Shown here: positions 60,544 to 64,000 of the stretch, in pieces
Numbering within the stretch: position 1 is the stretch's first letter
How the letters are laid out: the number at the start of each line of letters is the position of its first letter
Origin: Epiperipatus broadwayi
Taxonomy: Eukaryota; Onychophora; Udeonychophora; Euonychophora; Peripatidae
Reading direction: 5' to 3'
NCBI GenBank assembly: GCA_028023455.1
Contig: JAQFVV010000030.1
Coordinates: forward strand, 5,474,501 to 5,538,500
Length of the DNA: 64,000 nucleotides
Notes under the pieces: generated by a model
What the model saw: only the letters and a program-made list of their open reading frames with translations
What the model was told of the DNA's origin: nothing
The model's database searches: none
Position numbers and translations under genes: made by a program

Positions 60544-63500
60544 ATTTGTATCTTAATAAACTTGATAGTCTAGCTCAGTGTTTGGAAACAGAGCAAAACT
60601 AATATATAAAAAATTATACAATAAGTAAGGCAAAAAAAATAATAATGGAATTACATAATCTCATCATATACAATGTGCTAACCATGATAATCAAGTCACA
60701 TAGAAGATAGAGAAAATTTAAATCAATTCAACCAAGTTCTATATTTTGTACTAAAATATAAGGTTACAATTTATATAGAACTGCTATACATTTTGTAATG
60801 ATCATGGGGATTTTTTAAGGAAAATATCTAATCTGTATTAATGCTGCTTATTCATTAACTATAACTATTATTTATTATATTATCTACATTTGTTAACTAT
60901 GTATCTTTATCAACGTATTGTACTGTTAACTTTTAGACATTTATCATTACATACTGCTTAACAACTACAAACATTATTACTATGATTTCTCTTCATATTT
61001 ATTTATCACCTGCTTATCCCGGTGACTGCACATTCAAGCAGAGGAGAATATCACTGATAGATTAACCACCAATGACACCCACGGTCAGATCGAGGCTACA
61101 CGAACACAGTCCCGACCATAGCACCCCTCCATACTGCTGGGACAACACCCATCATCCAAGACACTTTATTTGTTTTGTGACAAGTCTCAGGTGCCAGCCG
61201 GCCATATAAACTTTATATAGCCAGCATAAACTCAGCGCATTAATAACAAGTATATGGGAATAATTACAATGTTATAATCATGATGACACCGTTAAAAGAG
61301 AAAAAATAGACCAAGCAACATTTAAATAAATACTTTTTATTCCTACACACACACAAATTCAATACAATAAAGTAAAATATAAATAACCATACAATAATTA
61401 TCAGCATTTAAATAACATTAGACACTTAACAACTAAGAATGTTATTTATCTAGGTTTTCTTAATGGGGAAATAATGTCATCTTTTGACAGTTAGCATATT
61501 TCCTTTTCTTTCTGATTCTCCTCATAGTGGGCCATGCAGTCTTCAGCAAGGAATTTCTTTGGTTTCCATCCTACTGATGGACAATATGAGTATATGGCGC
61601 AGTCTATACTATGGTTGAGGCATTAATCACAGGCGAGAGAAACTGATGGTGCCAGGGACTGGGGCATTAAGCCTAGACAAACACTCCTGAATTCTTTAGC
61701 AACATATGTCATTGCTTCTACTTTTAGATTTTATCAGTTACAAATAACTGATTCTCTGAGGATCTTGTTGACTATGCTACAAACAAAATTTGAGTAATAA
61801 CAATCATAACAATAGATAAGCTGTCACTTTTATACCTATTTCTCCCATTGTCCATTTTTATCAAAATGTTAATTTTGGTTTTTAATCAAATTTACATTCA
61901 TTTATCTAATCTTTCTTAGATTCATCTACTATCTTATCAATCAGCAATCTTTCCAAAATTTAAGTGCATTCTTGCCGATGAGATAGTTTACAAGATTGCC
62001 TACACTAATTATTTTTGTTTATTGAAAGTTTTATTTTAAAATCTTTAACATTTTTTTTTTCATTATAACATTACCCCCCCCTCCCTCTTCCAATTATAAA
62101 AAGAGAGCAGGTCCTGAGTCTTTATCTAACCAGGATTCTCTTTCCCCACATTTATTCTTAATAAAAACAAATCTATTCTAAAAAAAAAAATATGATACAA
62201 TATACTTTTTTTAAATTTCATTCTTAAAATCTATTTTTAACCTATTTTTTCCTTTTTCTTCATAATTTATTTATTTTTAATTATTAAAACATATAAAACG
62301 CATATATCTGTGTGTTTTTACAACTTATATGTTGCGAGCATTACAATATATTGAAACAGTATTATTTATCTGACATCCTGTTTCACCTATTATGTTCTAT
62401 AGTAATATTTATCCTCAGTTCAAACCCATCCATGTCCATGTATATTATCAATATTAACGCATTTTAATGTATAATAACGTATATGTGCGCATACATGTGT
62501 TTGCGTACATTTAGTTATATTAATGACTGTATGTGTATTATTATATAATGCATATACTTAGTGATTGCTGGTTTAGCATGAAATAAGTATATTGGTGATT
62601 ATTTATCTTTTCGACATATGTGTTCAAGTGTATTAGTGTTATGAGAGAGTGGAGAGTAGTGGGTTGTGTGAAAGTCTGTGCTCATATACCCTATATATTA
62701 AAGGTAGGTTGTGAAACATTGTTTTTATGTGTATGAGCACACCTATATATATATGCGATCAAAGCTGCAATGTAATTTCAAAAGCATTGCAACACTATTG
62801 AATTATTTTATCATTAAGTTATTATAAAATTCACATATAAATTTCAATTCTCGAGATAGCAAGATTATATTACAAATCTGTTTTAAAAGATAGCGTGTTT
62901 CTTGAAAAATTGTCCTGCCACATGTACCTGGTTAATTTGTATGGGAACCAAGAGCAGATTTTAAAATAGGTTTAAAATAAGTGTTAAGACAAAAGAAAAA
63001 CAGTGAAGCTGCACTATTTTATCAATAACTTAGGCTTCGCTTTTGTCTTTTCTAAAGTTAACAAAACTATATTAAAACTTAAGATTAAAAACTTGTAAAC
63101 TGTAAACAAGTTCATGACTTTTGCTTGGGGGGGGGGGGGTCAAGAGGTTAATATAAAAAAAATCAAAATTAAGCATTGAAGGTTCTCTCTCTTAAATTTT
63201 GAAACGTATTGCTGCCAGAGGCTATGCCAGATTTAACAATAGAAAAGGAGTTAGACACCAACAGCTTGCCAAGAAGACATCGGACAAGCAGCCCAATGAA
63301 GAACATCTCAACTAGAAGATTATGTAAAATTACTTTCCGCAGAGCTCTTAAAATAAATCTTAAATTAATGTAATCTTAAAGTTTCTAAAGTTAGCTATAT
63401 TAATTGAATGTATGTAAACTTATAAATTTCCCAGTAATAAACTCTTATTTAAATCTTGAATAATAATAATTTTCCTAAACATAATAACTGAAATCAGTTA

Positions 63501-63799
63501 TTATATCTATACTATCCTAATCTGCAGTCATGCCTATTCTATTTCATATTATTTTGTTATTGCATTGACATTTTTGATATGCCATGTTTCAAAATGGAGA
63601 TTATTAATATTAATAATTTGGAGATGATTAGAAGCTCTGTTGTAAATGATTTATGTTGCTTCTTTAGCAAACAAATTTCCGTTTTGATACCTATTTTACA
63701 TATATGTATATTTAGTTAAGCTACTATGTTTCAGCTTATCATGATTAAGGTTTGCATGATAATGAATTATGTCTAGATAATTAAAACAGGCAAAATTCA

Positions 63800-63998
63800 C
63801 TATATGTATTGCCACACACAGCAAGCTAGAGTAATCAATGGATGCTAGAAGGCATTGCAGTGCTCTCAGATCCACTGACGACACAAGCCAGAAACTAGTC
63901 TGGGGATATTGGATGAGTAGGCATTAGATGGGGATTTTATGCCCAAGCCTTCTAGCATCCATCGATTACTCTAGCTTGTTGTGTGTGGCAATATGTAT
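63800..63998 (+). mobile_element. Hairpin element with hammerhead-like apex, copy D
   Basis: Arms ATATGTATTGCCACACACAG-CAAGCTAGAGTAATC and the inverse (GATTACTCTAGCTTG ... TGTGTGGCAATATGTAT) pair closely over about 55 bp, then continue with GGATGCTAGAAGGC. The centre (63872-63906) reads ATCCA, CTGACGA, CACAAGCCA, GAAACTAGTC, TGGGGAT. The core and cleavage triplet are intact, but 4-5 bases of stem II are missing relative to copy C, so stem II cannot form. The element reaches the window edge. Confidence 0.75.
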
Positions 63999-64000
63999 AG

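Larger units (their letters stand above)
49831..64000 (-). other. Region upstream of the RS exon (intron or 5' flank)
   Basis: The RS exon begins with an acceptor, so sequence just upstream is intron of unknown length. No Lys/His-rich PRPF4B N-terminal exon was found. Recognised items are the mariner copy (51865-52712), the double hairpin (55020-55284), the Penelope-like element (59165-60543) and the hairpin element (63800-63995). About 61000-61230 is less AT-rich (CCACGGTCAGATCGAGGC, GTGCCAGCCGGCCATATAAA) and unassigned. 53-55, 55.3-58.9 and 61.3-63.7 kb show nothing I can name beyond A/T runs, a G13 run at about 63127 and an (AAT)n/(ATT)n palindrome near 58917. Confidence 0.6.

Noticed and set aside
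1-64000. CRISPR arrays, operons or phage-type defence systems.
   Set aside because: No regularly spaced short repeats and no prokaryotic gene layout; spliced exons and animal transposons show a eukaryotic nuclear genome.

Overview
The window is very AT-rich eukaryotic DNA. It has long introns, poly-A/T runs, microsatellites and many decayed transposons and palindromes. The protein matches and the repeat types (mariner, pogo, hAT, Penelope-like and LTR elements) suggest an invertebrate animal with a repeat-rich genome, such as a mollusc or chelicerate. The sequence alone does not fix the taxon. There is no bacterial-style gene organisation, and nearly all open frames longer than 60 codons are non-coding.

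The one host gene I can support is the splicing-associated kinase PRPF4B (PRP4 kinase), on the minus strand. Six internal coding exons (49435-49830, 47539-47661, 35793-35874, 30622-30826, 22758-22849, 2249-2336) have GT/AG boundaries and join in one open frame of 986 nt (328 codons) with matching phases. They encode the end of the RS domain, the conserved DKFRGSLSEGM segment, an acidic stretch followed by a basic helix, a Ser/Asp-rich linker, the DMF-x-E-x-DMF motif and the ENPNL-x-DNW-x-DAEGYY motif just before the kinase domain. The Lys/His-rich N-terminus was not found (it lies upstream of 49830). The kinase domain lies beyond position 1. Everything between the exons is intron, 1.8 to 20.4 kb each.

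The introns hold most of the interest. 1-2.2 kb: a mariner remnant. 3.1-5.7 kb: a palindromic MITE and a pogo/Tigger-type element. 7.6-11.9 kb: a 743-bp foldback and three copies of a hairpin family whose centre resembles a hammerhead ribozyme. 15.5-20.5 kb: a small promoter-like island beside a 4.67-kb palindrome made of two head-in LTRs, one with an adjacent primer-binding site. 21.6-22.2 kb: an inverted-repeat element carrying a tRNA-like domain and another hammerhead-like core. 25.9-26.3 kb: a diverged relative of the LTR. 32-35 kb: C-rich tandem repeats and two more hairpin elements. 37.3-39.5 kb: a second possible LTR with a PBS-like site. 43.9-45.2 kb: a second pogo element with a transposase C-terminus. 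46.2-47.0 kb: an 837-bp foldback. 48.6-48.9 kb: a hAT MITE.

Upstream of the last recognised exon (49.8-64 kb) there are a second mariner, a double hairpin, a broken Penelope-like element (reverse transcriptase plus GIY-YIG endonuclease) and a terminal hairpin element. At least ten long inverted repeats lie in or near the transcription unit of one gene, so its pre-mRNA should form several long double-stranded RNA hairpins.
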